Below are positions 9,395 through 21,035 of a stretch of DNA of 64,000 nucleotides, piece after piece. The notes below the pieces were generated by a model. The model had not been told where the DNA came from and did not search any database. It worked only from the letters and a program-made list of their open reading frames with translations. Source of the DNA: Azadirachta indica (lineage: Eukaryota > Streptophyta > Magnoliopsida > Sapindales > Meliaceae); the NCBI GenBank assembly GCA_022749755.1, contig CM040445.1, forward strand, positions 1,695,182 to 1,759,181. Direction: 5' to 3'. The position numbers and the translations under genes are program-made. Each line of letters begins with the position of its first letter. The first letter of the stretch is position 1.

Positions 9395-11480
9395 TCACAT
9401 GGTGCGTGACTGCATCTTCTTGACAGCTTTCTCTATTGCAGGTACACTCTTTTTGAGGGCTCCCCATTGTTCCTCAGTCAAGGCTATTCCTGAGGATACA
9501 ACAATAGAAGTTCAAAACTCAAAAGATTATAATACAAATAACATAAACATCAATACTTGATTATTCATTATTTACCAATGTAACCATGAACTACCAAGCT
9601 GACCAAACAGAATATGGATTGCAGTCTAACCAATAAACATGAGAGGAAACGCCCGCTCATCTAGCAGTGAACTTGGAGTGGAAGTCAGTTTACAATTGGA
9701 ATTATAAGTTCAATAGCATCTTTGAACAATGTAAATAGTCTTGAAATCAATAGAATACAATTAATTTTTATGGGGAAAAGACACGCTGACAAGGACTTTT
9801 GTTACACCAGATGATTAAAAACTAATCAACTTTGAAATTTGTCACTGTCTAATTTCAAAGTTGATTAGTTTTTTTTTTTTTTTTTTTTTTTTTGTGTTTC
9901 TCAACAAACAAAGAGAGCATGAGGAAATACCAAACAGAGCATGAGAAAAGTCCTGGAGAAGAAACAACATGAGTTTCCAGCACATTAAATTTAAAACATT
10001 GCGATTGGAAGAAAAGGCAGCTAGATATGCCACTTAGCTCACATGAATATTAGTGCAACATTTTACAAAGTTGAACTGAGCTTGAAAAATCCTCCATGCA
10101 TCCTTGTTAGGACATAAAATATCATACAAGACCCACAAGCAAATCTTAGATATCTATCAAGCGCAGACCAACTACATGAAATCAGATTTCAGATGACAAG
10201 CAATGGTATTTGGAAATTCTATGTGTATATGAAAATAAGGCCTTAATCTCAGGAGATCCCAAAAGCCTTCATATGTTTATAGAAAAGCAGTATCCACAGA
10301 AAGCAATGAAGCATCTAAATGCCCAAGCAGATAAACTGCTGATTGGACTCTGTTGTACAAATAAGAACACAGCAGAAGACGTGCAGCTTATATTGCCCAC
10401 TCAAATTTTTGTCCATGAGTAAATAATAGCACATTGTTAAGAAGCAGATTTGAGACCAGACTAAATTCTCCAAGAACTAATACCATGTTTCAATTCAGAT
10501 CAACCATTTAATCCTACTGATCCCACAAAAGATCAAAACAAGAGTATCACTACAATTAAGCAATGGGCATTATCCTCTCACCTTGAATCCTGCTACTTAG
10601 TTTCAGAGATTAGAAAATGAACGAATCAAGACTCCCATAAGAAATGACATTTTTCCATAGAATTTTCCCTAATCATGTAAAGCTCAAAGAGAGTTAACAA
10701 TCAGTTTCCAATTTAGACAAAAACTGTCCTCTAGCAAATCCACATCAATGAACTCTGTTGTCATCCTTAATTTTCAAGGCTATCACTATTTTTCCTTCTA
10801 AAAGGCATAATCGTGTATGCAAGCACTACATTTTCTTCTCTTCCCCGAGTCTAAGTTAAATTTTTATATTTTCATTTCAACCATAACAAAATCATCAAAA
10901 TATATTTTGCATCTACAAATAAACCCACAAAAAAAAAAAAAGAAAAAGAAAAAAAATGCTACACAAATGACAACACACCTTTAGCAGAAGGAAGTTCTTT
11001 GCCATCCTTTCTATAATATTCCCTGATCGAAACCAAAGTCCTGCCTCTAAAATCCTGAATCGTCACCCTCCTCTTATCCGACAGCTACATAAAGAATATA
11101 CAGTTTTACACATAAATAAACAAATTAAACCAAAACCTAGAAAACAAAAAATCCGAACTTAATTCTCATAAACAACCAACCTTGCAAATGATGGGATTAC
11201 CCTCGTCATCGTACTCCACATTATCATTCTTGGCGTCTTCCTCTTCCTCTTCCTCTTCCTCTTCTTGTTCTTCTTCTTTGTTGTTATTCTGTTCTTTCTC
11301 TTCGAGGAATTTATTGACCACGTATCTAACAAACGCCTTGTACTCTGATTGAGAAAGGTCAAGTCCCATCTTCTCTGAAGCCTGTTTACGAATTTGAAAC
11401 TCCGTCGTTTCACTCATATCTGAGTTTTCCAGGATTTCTCGCACTGTCTCCTCGATTTTAGCTCTCGTTTCTGCTTTCAT
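9395..11480 (-). CDS. KELP: Transcriptional coactivator KELP (DEK_C + PC4/p15)
   Basis: Three coding exons on the minus strand (11181-11480, 10979-11084, 9395-9489) encode 166 aa. Residues 1-62 are a DEK C-terminal-like helical domain (ETRAKIEETVREIL, ASEKMGLDLSQSEYKAFVR). Residues 63-95 are an acidic linker with a poly-Glu run. Residues 98-166 are the PC4/p15 single-strand DNA-binding domain (LSDKRRVTIQDFRGRTLVSI, IALTEEQWGALKKSVPAI). Plant KELP is a nuclear coactivator that binds single-stranded DNA and interacts with the KIWI protein. Intron 2 is large (9490-10978) and carries a perfect 23-bp hairpin. The reading frame is exact across all joins (501 nt). The neighbour SKIP8 is in the same orientation, as I recall for Arabidopsis At4g10920/At4g10925. 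Confidence 0.94.
9817..9873. repeat. Perfect 23-bp inverted repeat inside KELP intron 2
   Basis: The arms at 9817-9839 and 9851-9873 are exact reverse complements separated by an 11-base loop, followed directly by a long poly(T) run (to about 9894). The structure would fold as a stable hairpin in the KELP pre-mRNA. It looks like a snap-back insertion rather than a known element. Confidence 0.85.
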
Positions 11481-12286
11481 TTTGGTGTCTTTCGGCTCTC
11501 TCTCGAAACAAAATTATTTGGGTCGGGGAGAAATGCTCTTATTAATTCAGGCAGCAGTCCCGTGGCCACTTTAGGGAAGGGGCTATCTGCTGCCGAAAGG
11601 TGTAACGTAAAACTTACTCCTAACGTGTCGTTCCCAAATTGGATTTCGGAGAAAAGGTTGTTTTCCAAAATTGCATAAATTTATACACTATTTTCTTTTT
11701 CTTTTTTTTTTTTTTGGCCACTAACATTTCTACTTGGAGTTTACATGATACTTGTAACATACAAAAAAGAATAGTAATACTAAGCATTATTTTAATAATA
11801 TGCAAAGAATTTCTCGGGACAAATTGAGAGAAAATATAGTGAAGTCCGCATTCAAATTCACTCATGACTTCAGAAAAATTCAACTTTCACCATCTAGCCT
11901 TTATTGCATACTGAGAATATTAAGACAATCAATTCCTTATATAATCTTTTTGGCATTATCAAGCTGAGAATAGAAACAGAAGTTTCTAATACGATCAATT
12001 TCTATATCTTCTTCGTTCACGTTAGAATATTGTAGCTGAAGATAATGGGCGGAAGCCAAAAACAGAATACCAAAGCTCAGTATTTGAAATTCTGATTCGC
12101 AAACATACACTGTTTGTTTGTTCATCCAGTATGAAGTTGTCAGCCAAATCTTTAAGAATAATAGCCGAGTAAAAACATAAGTATTTTCATTTTTCTGAGT
12201 AAATGAGAGTTCTGGAAGTGATCAAACAAATCCATGATCAACAAAGCGTTAGGTAGCTGTTTCTCTTTCCTGAAAAGATTGAAGGT
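11481..12286. other. KELP upstream region and 3' spacer of the plastid protein gene
   Basis: This 0.8-kb spacer holds the promoter side of KELP next to 11480 and the 3' UTR of the minus-strand gene ending at 12287. It contains a poly(T) run at about 11694-11715. No coding feature is recognisable. Confidence 0.5.
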
Positions 12287-13884
12287 TTACTCTTTGAATT
12301 TTCTTCCACCTTGCTTCTTGCTGCAAAAGATCTCGTCAGACATTAGTATAAACCTACATTAGACTAGGTCTTATCATCTAAGTATAATCTTTCTGAAAAA
12401 AAGTCGCCATCACAGAAATAATTATTCCAATGAAAACAGGAAATAAACTACCTTGGGTTATCATCACCACTGGGACTCATAGGAGTTCTTGGTACACCCC
12501 TTCCGAAGGCAACTTCATCCATGCTTTGCCCTTGTCGTCTATACCTACCACCAGACGCCACAAATCCAGGACAAGGCCTGTAAGCCTTTATTGGCCACCA
12601 ACCAAACCCTGGGACAGTTGCAATACCGCCTTGAATCCTGCCCTCACCATTGCATCCCCGCTCTAGTTCCTCTCTACCACAGGCTTTACAGCCCCTGCGG
12701 AAAAGGTTGTTTACAGCACCAGAAATTTCAAACATTGTTTGCATGAATCAATTATCTCAGAGATGTGATGATTCTCTCTTAACACATAGAAGGATTATCA
12801 GTTTTAATTTAAATGCACTTGTTTGTATGAATCTAGGCCGTTTGCACGACTTGTTAGATGCACAGGATTGCCATTACTCAAGAAGTTATCATATTGCCCA
12901 AAAAAGTTTTTCACAGATGATGTGCAAGAATCAAATAATAACAAAATGGAATCTAATAGTCTCCAAAATTCAATGGTTTTATTTGTAGTAATCAATACAG
13001 ACCGTCCATTGGTTCTCTATTGTCAAAGTGGCCTGTATCATCAGCAATAAGAATTAATAATGACAAACTTGCTATTTAGACCAGTAAAAGTAATGTCTCT
13101 AACAGGGGCTTTCAATTCATCACTGACCAGCTCCGTTAAGCCCCTTCAACTTACATAGCTCAGCAATTCGCCTCAGTGTCGTCATAATCTCACTTAATTA
13201 CTCATAATACTATCAACTCAACGTAAATGATGGCATACATTCTGGTAATATAGTGGACCAATTAGATTTTCAGGCATTCTGGTAAGATTTTACAGAAAAA
13301 TTAGAAATTTGAACTGTTGTTTGCATGTGGTACGGGTATTGAACGACGAAGAAGTAACTGTAATTTACATTCTGAAGTTTCTTACATGAAATGGAACATA
13401 ATTCTAAGAGCCAACCACAACACAAAAACCAAAACTTCACACTTTCTTGCCTTAATTAACAGGGTAAGAAAATAGAGGGCAACAGGGCTGGAACTTGGAC
13501 CTGTATACGCAAAAGGTTAGTCCTTATTCGACAGAAATAGGTTTTAGAATACTGGGTTTACAGAACATATTAATTAGGTACAAATTGCTCGGGAACTACT
13601 GTAAATAACGCATAGAAAAATTGTGTTTACCTGAAAGGATTCTTGTCAGGTTGCTGGGTGGAAGAATCTGGTTGCACAGGAACTGCATCAGGTGGTGGTG
13701 GAGAGGGTTCATCTTCAACAACAGAAACGGTAGAAGGAGAGCAGAGAAGAATTGGAGGCTTATATGGGTATTTAATTAAAGTGACAGAGGCATGAAACCA
13801 GGATCTATTGCTTGTGCATGGAAGTTGAATTTGAGAGACCGGATTTCGATGAGATGTTGGTACTGGGAGAAGGGCTATTGCCAT
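12287..13884 (-). CDS. Putative plastid-targeted cysteine-rich protein of unknown function
   Basis: Three exons (13631-13884, 12452-12694, 12287-12320) join in frame to 176 aa. I start at the ATG at 13882-13884. Residues 1-50 are rich in Ser/Thr/Pro and basic, and poor in acidic residues, as in chloroplast transit peptides. A Pro-rich linker follows (SPPPPDAVPV). The conserved-looking core (about residues 84-165) has CKACG, RGCNGEGRIQGG, VPGFGWWPIKAYRPCPGF and YRRQGQSMDEVAFGRG, with four Cys that could bind metal in the manner of a reduced DnaJ CxxC domain. The C-terminus is basic (KKQGGRKFKE). I do not recognise a named family. The spliced model is convincing because all three exons keep phase; the function is open. 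Confidence 0.78.
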
Positions 13885-14240
13885 TCTATATATCTCCTTC
13901 CTTCCTTCCGTCGCTCCCTCCCTCTCTCCCTGTGTTTCCTCCTTTCGAGTGTAGAAGTGGAGAAAGTGGATAACAACCACTACTTCCGTTTATTTCGTTT
14001 ATTTATCTTGTTTGATCCAAACGCGAGGTCTTCATGAAAGGAGGAGAGAGATGTCGCAGTTGCAAGATCGGAAAATTGGAACATTGGTTAAATGAATATA
14101 GAAGAGAAGTCGTCCACACTTAAATATGAGAGACGACTTGTCGTCTGCTGAATCTGGAATGAGACGAGTAATCGTCCTTCAAATAATAGATGACAAGTCG
14201 TCTGGTGAAGAAACGCTTGGACATTAACAACAAAATGAAA
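13885..14240. other. Promoter-side spacer with GTCGTC motifs
   Basis: Spacer upstream of the plastid-protein gene and before tRNA-Gln. The left part has short pyrimidine repeats (CTTCCTTCC, CTCCCTCC) near the gene's leader. The right part has a cluster of inverted GACGAC/GTCGTC motifs, listed separately. Confidence 0.5.
14131..14203. repeat. Cluster of inverted GACGAC/GTCGTC motifs
   Basis: Positions 14131-14146 form a perfect palindromic arrangement, AGACGAC-TT-GTCGTCT. A further copy of its half, GACAAGTCGTC, lies at about 14192-14202, and related AGTCGTC and CGAGTAATCGTC strings lie between 14107 and 14176. They sit 40-100 bases from tRNA-Gln, on its 3' side. I cannot assign a protein or element to them. 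Confidence 0.6.
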
Positions 14241-14312
14241 AGGTTCCACCGAGATTTGAACTCGGGTTACTGGATTCAGAGTCCAATGTCCTGACCACTA
14301 GACCATGGAACC
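14241..14312 (-). tRNA. tRNA-Gln (CUG)
   Basis: The reverse complement forms a 72-base tRNA with acceptor stem GGTTCCA/TGGAACC, D-arm TGGTCTAGTGGTCA, anticodon stem-loop TTGGA-CTCTGAA-TCCAG with anticodon CTG, and T-arm with GTTCAAATC loop. All stems pair well. It decodes CAG as glutamine. It has no intron and appears functional, unlike the tRNA-Cys locus at 4848. Confidence 0.95.
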
Positions 14313-14887
14313 ACTTGTTGGTAGTTATTTTCTTATCCATATTTATTAAATAATCATATAACCGTTAAAAGCCGTGCAATCGACCACTCCCCTTGGCAGG
14401 CCACGCATACTGCATAATAAGCCCTCTCATCCACTTTCTAGTTGATTCAATAACTTACTTTTAATCTTGTTTGACACGGACACCCGACCAGCTACGAAAA
14501 AACAAAGCAAAGAGCAAATATCTTTGTTTCCTTCCCTACTCTAGTACTGTAAATCGGTTTAGTTCACTTGTGACCGTATCTTGAATCACTACTAGACATG
14601 TACTTAACATGGCAGAAAACTAAGAAATTGCAAAACGAATTTAAAAATAATTATAAAGCACCGGGAAAAAGAAAAGGAAAAAAAAAAAAAAAAGAAAAAA
14701 ATGGGAACAAAAGGGACCTCTTTTTACCACAAAACAACCAAAAATGAGGTTGGAAAAGCTCAAAAGGACCTTCCAATGAAGTCATAAAAGAAATTTCAAG
14801 CAACTTGCTCATGCTAACAAATATCACTATTTCTGTATCTAGTATATCAAGTTATCATTGGTATCATCTTCTCTTTTTTCTCCTTTT
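14313..14887. other. Spacer between tRNA-Gln and SKIP8
   Basis: AT-rich spacer with an A-rich run at about 14661-14700. Its right part is the probable SKIP8 3' UTR. No gene recognised. Confidence 0.5.
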
Positions 14888-16393
14888 TCACCCATGCACA
14901 ACCTGTTGCTCCACCTCTCCATCAACGAGCATCATGGAACTGTGATGATGAACCATGTACCACCGACCATTATGGAACTCAAAGACATTAGTCATGTTAA
15001 ATGGTCCAGTGTCAAGGTCAATGTAGCTTTTCATGGTAACCCAAGCCATGTCTGGCAAAACCCTAGCCCGCACATCCTGAACCTGAAAGTTGACCCCTTG
15101 TTCCCAATTAAATGCAAGCTGCCAACTCTGAATTACAGAGTTATACCTGTAAACAAACAAATTGAAAAAAGAAAAAGATGACTCTCCTGTTTAAATTCAA
15201 TAAAAATATGCAAACGGCAGACTCAATTCAGAGACAGCACATGTTAAACAAGAACCTTAGAATCCCAGTTGACACTTTTTCAACAAAAATGAACCTCATA
15301 ACCAATGCTTGCTTGGAAGGGGGGAGGGGTGCCTTTGCCCTCCTAACCCACATGTGCAGAGAAAATTAGTGAACTTATAAAAAAGGTTAGAAAAAGAAAA
15401 CCTTCATATAAAAGTCTTTTATGAACTTGTAAAAAGTAAGAAAAGGTGGAGGGATTTGTGGCTACTAAGAAACGAAAAAGGTTCATCATAAAAGGTCTTT
15501 TATGCCAACATTAACACTAATGAAACACATTCTACCATGCGATCAACAGCAATATACATTATAATAGCCCTCCAACAATGCAACAGAGCCTAATCATAAA
15601 GCAAGACCCCACTAATTAGATTACCAATCTGGCAATACACACAGAGACCTAAAATCACAACTGACGTACAAATCTTCAGACAAATCTCTCTCAAGTTCCG
15701 GCAGGTTGAGAAACCCCACCATTTTTCTCTTCCAGTCAACATTCAGTACTCATCAATACCTATACCTAATTATACAGGTAAAAAGTGGCCAAATACTAAC
15801 CTGAGTATCATACATATACTTATACACACACTCACAGACACACATACTCTTCATGTATGTCAATTTGCATGCATATCCAGTTACCATACCCGTGAAAAGT
15901 TTTTCCATTTATGTCATACACATGCATTTATCATGCCTATAAATCATTTCTTACTATTTTTTCCCTTTTGATAAGGACATGCATATAACTATAATCTGAA
16001 TTCTATAATCTCACCATTAACATCCAACACAACCAAACATCACATGAGCATGCCACAAAAAAATAAAAATGTAGGAACTCACCAATAAGAAAACTTGCAC
16101 CGAAAAAGATAATCTAAAGCTGGTGGTAAAACTTAACAGTAGCCCTTAACCCACATTTCTAAAAGTAAAATAGTAGGCACCATACCCTGAAAAGAGTTCT
16201 CCTGATGCATGAATACACTTCACGTAATCCGCATTTAGCCAAAAACGGCCCATTGCTGGAACTGACCTTTCTTTAATGATGTTAAAGAATTCTGCATTTA
16301 CATTCACAACAGCTCTGGTAGCTGCATAATAAGCTTTCCACCCGTTAACTGGCATTACACTATCTTGCTCCAATGTAAAATCCTAACAAAAAA

Positions 16394-16424
<31 letters not shown>

Positions 16425-17474
16425 AGCCAAAATATTTATGCATCCCGTAAAAAATGTATAAATCATTTGATTAGTAACCATGATATTAAAGCACAAATCA
16501 GAAAGGACAATCGACATAAGTTTAAGGAGCTAGTTCCAATCTCTCTTCCAAATGACAAGCAGAAAAGAAAAAAATGGAAAACATTAGATAAAATTTCCAT
16601 TATAGCCACTAACATGACACCTAGCAAACTTTCCCTTGTTATTCGAACCAACAGAACCAACCTAAAACTCTAAAGAACGACAAAACAGCCAGAAAATTGA
16701 AAAGAAACAACCAACAAGAACACGAATCCATATCCTAATTTAAGTCCAACAAAACACAGATGCATCAAGTCTCAATCTTTATCCTCTTCTTATATCTTTT
16801 GAGCTAAGGAAAGAAAACTAATCCCATTCAATTTGCAATAATAAACGAGGAAAGAAAAAGAGAAACCGATTTATCTTTACTTCCTTTTTTGTCATTTTGA
16901 GAGACTGGAGGTATTCTTGATTCATAAAGACAAATGCAAAAAGAAACTACAAAATAAAAACTAAAACTTGGCTATGGAACTGAATTCAAAGAACAGAGGC
17001 GGGGGACCATAAAATTACCTTATGATAAAGAGCTTTCCAGGCGTTATCATCATTAGCAGCTTTTCTCATCAACGAATTAGTCATCGAAAGCCGGCACAAA
17101 CTCGGATAATCCAAATAACTGAGCGCGTGCGTCGTAATCTCCGGTACCAACTGCTCCATCATCGACGCGCCGCTCACACGCTCCGCAACCACAGAAGGCG
17201 TAGTCGTCGTTGCATTGCTTTCCAACTCCAACATCACCCTCTCCGAACTTTCCGCCGTAGAATCCGGAAGCCTTGGACCTTCCACAAACCCGTTGCACGA
17301 ACAACTGCAATTGCAAGCCTTTTTTCTCGCCGACAACACAGTACCACTTCCGTCCGATCTTTCTTGCGATTTTGTTGATCGGACGGTGAGGAGAGCGAGT
17401 AGTAAGGAGAAAAGTGTGAAAATCGCGGCTACGAGAAATTGAGACGAGAGAAAACTAGAGGTGATAATCTCCAT
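14888..17474 (-). CDS. SKIP8: F-box protein SKIP8 (membrane segment + F-box + NTF2-like)
   Basis: Three exons (17019-17474, 16186-16382, 14888-15146) give 303 aa with exact phase. Residues about 5-30 are a hydrophobic segment (FLVAAIFTLFSLLLALL) that could anchor the protein. A cysteine cluster (CNCSCSC) follows near residue 55. The F-box spans about 105-152 (LVPEITTHALSYLDYPSLCRL, AWKALY). The C-terminal half (about 165-290) is an NTF2-like/SnoaL-type domain (WKAYYAATRAVVNVNAEFF, VLPDMAWVTMKSY, NGRWYMVHHHSS). SKIP8 is an SKP1-interacting adaptor of SCF ubiquitin ligases, and its substrate is not known to me. Intron 1 ends next to an (AAAT)n tract. KELP lies downstream in the same orientation. 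Confidence 0.93.
16391..16424. repeat. (AAAT)n microsatellite at the SKIP8 intron 1 acceptor
   Basis: About eight AAAT units. On the gene strand this is a TTTA-type repeat that ends about 8 bases before the AG acceptor at 16383, so it supplies most of the T-rich tract used for 3' splice-site recognition. Confidence 0.9.
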
Positions 17475-18459
17475 TCATAAGACATAAGAGCTACGAAAAA
17501 CATGAAACCCTAAACTTTTTTTTTATCCTGTCTATAAGGAGAAAACAGATTGAAAATTTGTTGCGTTTCCGTTTTTTCAATTTAATTTTTTTGCAATAGT
17601 TTTGAAAAACCCTAAAATTTCTGCGAAAAATGACTAGCTGTTGCAGGGAAAAAGAGAGGAAGAGGGAGAGGGAGAGGGAGTGGGAGAGAAGTTCGTAACT
17701 CGTGCGTCGTAACTGACACAGAAGAAACTCTAACGTGGGGATACTGGTTCAAGTTTAAATAGTCACAAGCTATGAGGCTAAGCAGGTAATTGGAAGTACA
17801 AACGACGTCGTTTTATGAAAGTAACAGCCTTACAACTTAAATAATTTTATTTATAAATAATTAATATGACTTGTGTCCTATCATGTTAGTTGAACTTGAT
17901 CAACATATTTCCAATTAGCACAAACTTTTCTTATATTTTTAATAATACTTTAGTTATTTCACACACATGATAGGAGCATATAATTATTCAGTACGTAAAA
18001 TATAATTGTGTTGATTTTTATTAAAGAAAAGGGTATATTTTGAAATTTCTTATAGTTTAAAAATATTCAATAATTTCTTGCGACATTGATCAGTTCAATT
18101 AAAGCTGAAAGCTAGCAAAAATTAGCAATGTTGGTTAAGGAACAGAGTGAAGGAACCCAACACAGAGCCCAATTTATTACTTCTACTACGACTGATCATC
18201 AAAATTTTTATTCCTACAAAATACAAATGAGCAAAATATGAGTACAGTGGTTTGAGAAACCAGCCAAAATTTTATTCCTTGTACTAGGATTCCTCCAAAT
18301 AAAAAAAGCAAGCAAAATTGACATATTCTATGACAGCAGGTTCCCCGGAATAAGGGCTACAAACAATTACAGAGAGGGACTTCTTAGAAAAAGCCGAAAC
18401 GCAATGGAGTTGGAGGATCTAAAATTTCTAAAGCTACAAAAGAAAAGAAAACTAGCTAG
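17475..18459. other. SKIP8 promoter and SUN gene 3' spacer
   Basis: The left part holds a purine-rich GAGAGGGAGAG tract at about 17650-17690, in the probable SKIP8 leader or promoter, and an ACGACGTCGTTTT palindromic string near 17802. The right part should be the SUN gene 3' UTR. No coding feature seen. Confidence 0.5.
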
Positions 18460-21035
18460 CTAGCTTGAAAGCAAGGTAACGAAAATCGTCATACTGCTGC
18501 TAACGAGTATCAGAACCCAACCTCTATTTGCTGTTGTTCTGCATACTTTGTTAGATTGTGAGGCTCCCAAAAGTGTTGAAACTCGTGCTGAAAGGAGCTT
18601 GAAAATTGCTATGCACGCGAAGAAGAGACTTACTGACAGCACAGCAAGTTCTTTGCTCTCTAAGTTTGCCTGATCGCTTGCAATCTTTTCAACATCTAAT
18701 CTGAGGTATAGAGAGGGCAGAGATAAGAGAAATGCAATAATTTTGGAAAGGACACTAGCTGAAAAAAATTTAGAAAAGAACTCTGATTATAAGACTGGAC
18801 CCGATCTCCAACCTCAACATCCTATTTTCTTGGACCAATTCATTCACACGAGACGAGACGACAGATTTCCATGACTCAAGTTCTGATAATCCTTGCTCCT
18901 GAAGGAAAAAGAAAAAGAAAAATTAATTTAAGAAAAAAAATAATTAATAATGATTAAAAAATATAAATAATCAAAAGAAAGTGACCAAGTGAAATTAGTA
19001 CCACGGTCTGCTTCCACTTCTTAAGATCTTCAAGTTCAACTTTACTTTTCTCGAAAAGCTGTGATATTCTCACTAATTCTTTATCATGTGCCGGTAAAAC
19101 ATCCTGTTGTCTTCGGTTCAATTCTTTGATATACTCTTCGAGAACGGATAAATTCTGCTCTAGGGACTTCACCTTTTGCATCAAGATTCTCAGAACAGTA
19201 TCACCAGGTATTCTGCCAATTGGTTGTTGCCTTACTTCAGCTACAGGATCCGGAGATTTTGTCCTGGTCATAGGATTTGCCACATTTTCATTAAACATTT
19301 GTGCATTCTCAAGGTTTTCCACCTGTATCTTAGCCGTCTCGACATTGCTCTGATCTTTTGCATTTTTGTTACTGTGATTGGATTCCGATTTCCTAGAAGG
19401 CGTTGCAGTTGCATTAGGCTCGGGCATTCTACTGGCTACAGATCCATCAGAAGCCACAAAGAGATCTTCCAACATTCGCTCAATTGCATCAACACCATAA
19501 ACTTCAACCACACTCAGAGTGCAGTAAAATTCTGATCCATAATGGCTGAGTAAATTCAACTTCAGGTACCTAACCCACTTGGGTTCAGGCAGCTTAAAGC
19601 TTTGAAGTTGTTTTACATTTGCAGCTAGAAACTTTCCCAATGGGGACCATTTTTCTGTTGGATAACTCAAACTACCAAACAATTCAAATTCCTTGAAATT
19701 AGAAGAGTAATGCTCAAAATTTGCAATTTTAACAGCATCAACCAAAGTTTCTTCCCCAAGCTCAATAACAACAAACTTCCCCACGACAGAACAAGGATTC
19801 CTCAAGTACTGGTTATGATCCTTCCCCAATATGTTACTTGCTCCTTTAGCTTCCTTATTATGAGCAACCAACTTTGCACCCTTCAATGCGGAGGCATAGT
19901 TGTATTCCGTTCCATCAGGATCAAACCGATGGGTGATGTTAACAAGCTGACTGGGCACGCCCCATCCTTTCTCTTGCCTTGTTATGCTCCGGAACTCATC
20001 AAAGTTGAGATAAGTTGAATTAGACATTTTCCCATCCGATAATTTTGGTTGACTTGAATTTCGTTCTTCATACCTTTGTGCTTCACAAAATAAAGCTGCA
20101 TAATTTAAGAACTTCCAAACTACTTCTTCTAATCTACTTGTTTCAGGGAGAGAATATTTGTAAGTTGAAAAATGCTGATGAACAATGGAATTGTTACAGC
20201 ATGTTGACTTATTAGGCTCCATCAACATTCCATCGGAAGAATTACTAGTTCTATTTGTACCATAAGGATTTGCAGTTTCGGACAACTTATCATTTCCAAC
20301 GCAAGGATGAGATGTCCTTCCCTTATCAGGAGGTGACTTTCCTGTAAATTCATATACTTAAATGAGTACAAGATTATTTATAAATCAAGAAAAAAAGTGT
20401 AGCCCAATGTTCCGGCAAGAACATAATCTTTCTGATTCATTTCAACCGTGAATCGTGAATCGTGAATCATGAAAGAAAAGATTCTTAAAAGCTAATGATC
20501 TTTAGTATGAAACATTGAAGCATGGAAATGTGATCAGCATGACCATTGTAACAACACTTTTCTATATGCTTTGTTTGGTTATTATCAGTAATCTTGAATG
20601 AATATTCGGCCAATTCTATTCAGTAATATCTTAATAACTAAAACAACAGAAAGAGAAGTCTTTCATTTCATTCTTTCCCTTGTTTTCCATCAATTAAACT
20701 AAGGATATTATTTTTAATTTTGCCAAAGTAGGTCAGCTAGAAATTCAGAATTAAACAATGGGTAAGAATTAAAACCAAAACATTTCAATATCTCTACCTG
20801 CATTATCATGGCCGAGGCCAAGTTTAGAGTAGAATAAGAAGAAAACAAACCACAGCGAGACCATTACAGATAAAGAGAACTCATAGAAGCTCCGTTTATT
20901 CTTCTTGTTATCAGTGTTGCAATTATTTTTGTTTTTGTTTTTGTTATTGATGTTGCCATTGCCGTTGCTGCTGCTGCTGTTGCTGTGACAGTTGATGGGT
21001 TCGTTTGAACATAAGACATTATGAGGTTTCTTCAT
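18460..21035 (-). CDS. SUN5: Mid-SUN domain nuclear-envelope/ER membrane protein
   Basis: Four coding exons (20798-21035, 19002-20341, 18813-18898, 18460-18700) encode 634 aa in frame. I start at the ATG at 21033-21035; the upstream in-frame codon at 21053 is GTG. An Asn/Ser/Lys-rich N-terminus is followed by a membrane segment (about 52-72, [17 protein letters not shown]). The SUN domain lies at about 190-370 ([78 protein letters not shown]). A coiled coil (about 450-545) and two C-terminal membrane segments complete the plant mid-SUN (SUN3/4/5) architecture. These proteins act in linking the nuclear envelope and ER to the cytoskeleton. The SUN5 label leans on its position beside FTSHI1 (Arabidopsis At4g23950 next to At4g23940) and could be SUN3/4 instead. 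Confidence 0.9.

Noticed and set aside
9817..9873. KELP intron hairpin as a microRNA precursor
   Set aside because: The stem is perfectly paired and only 23 bp with a short loop, which is shorter than typical plant precursors, and it abuts a homopolymer.
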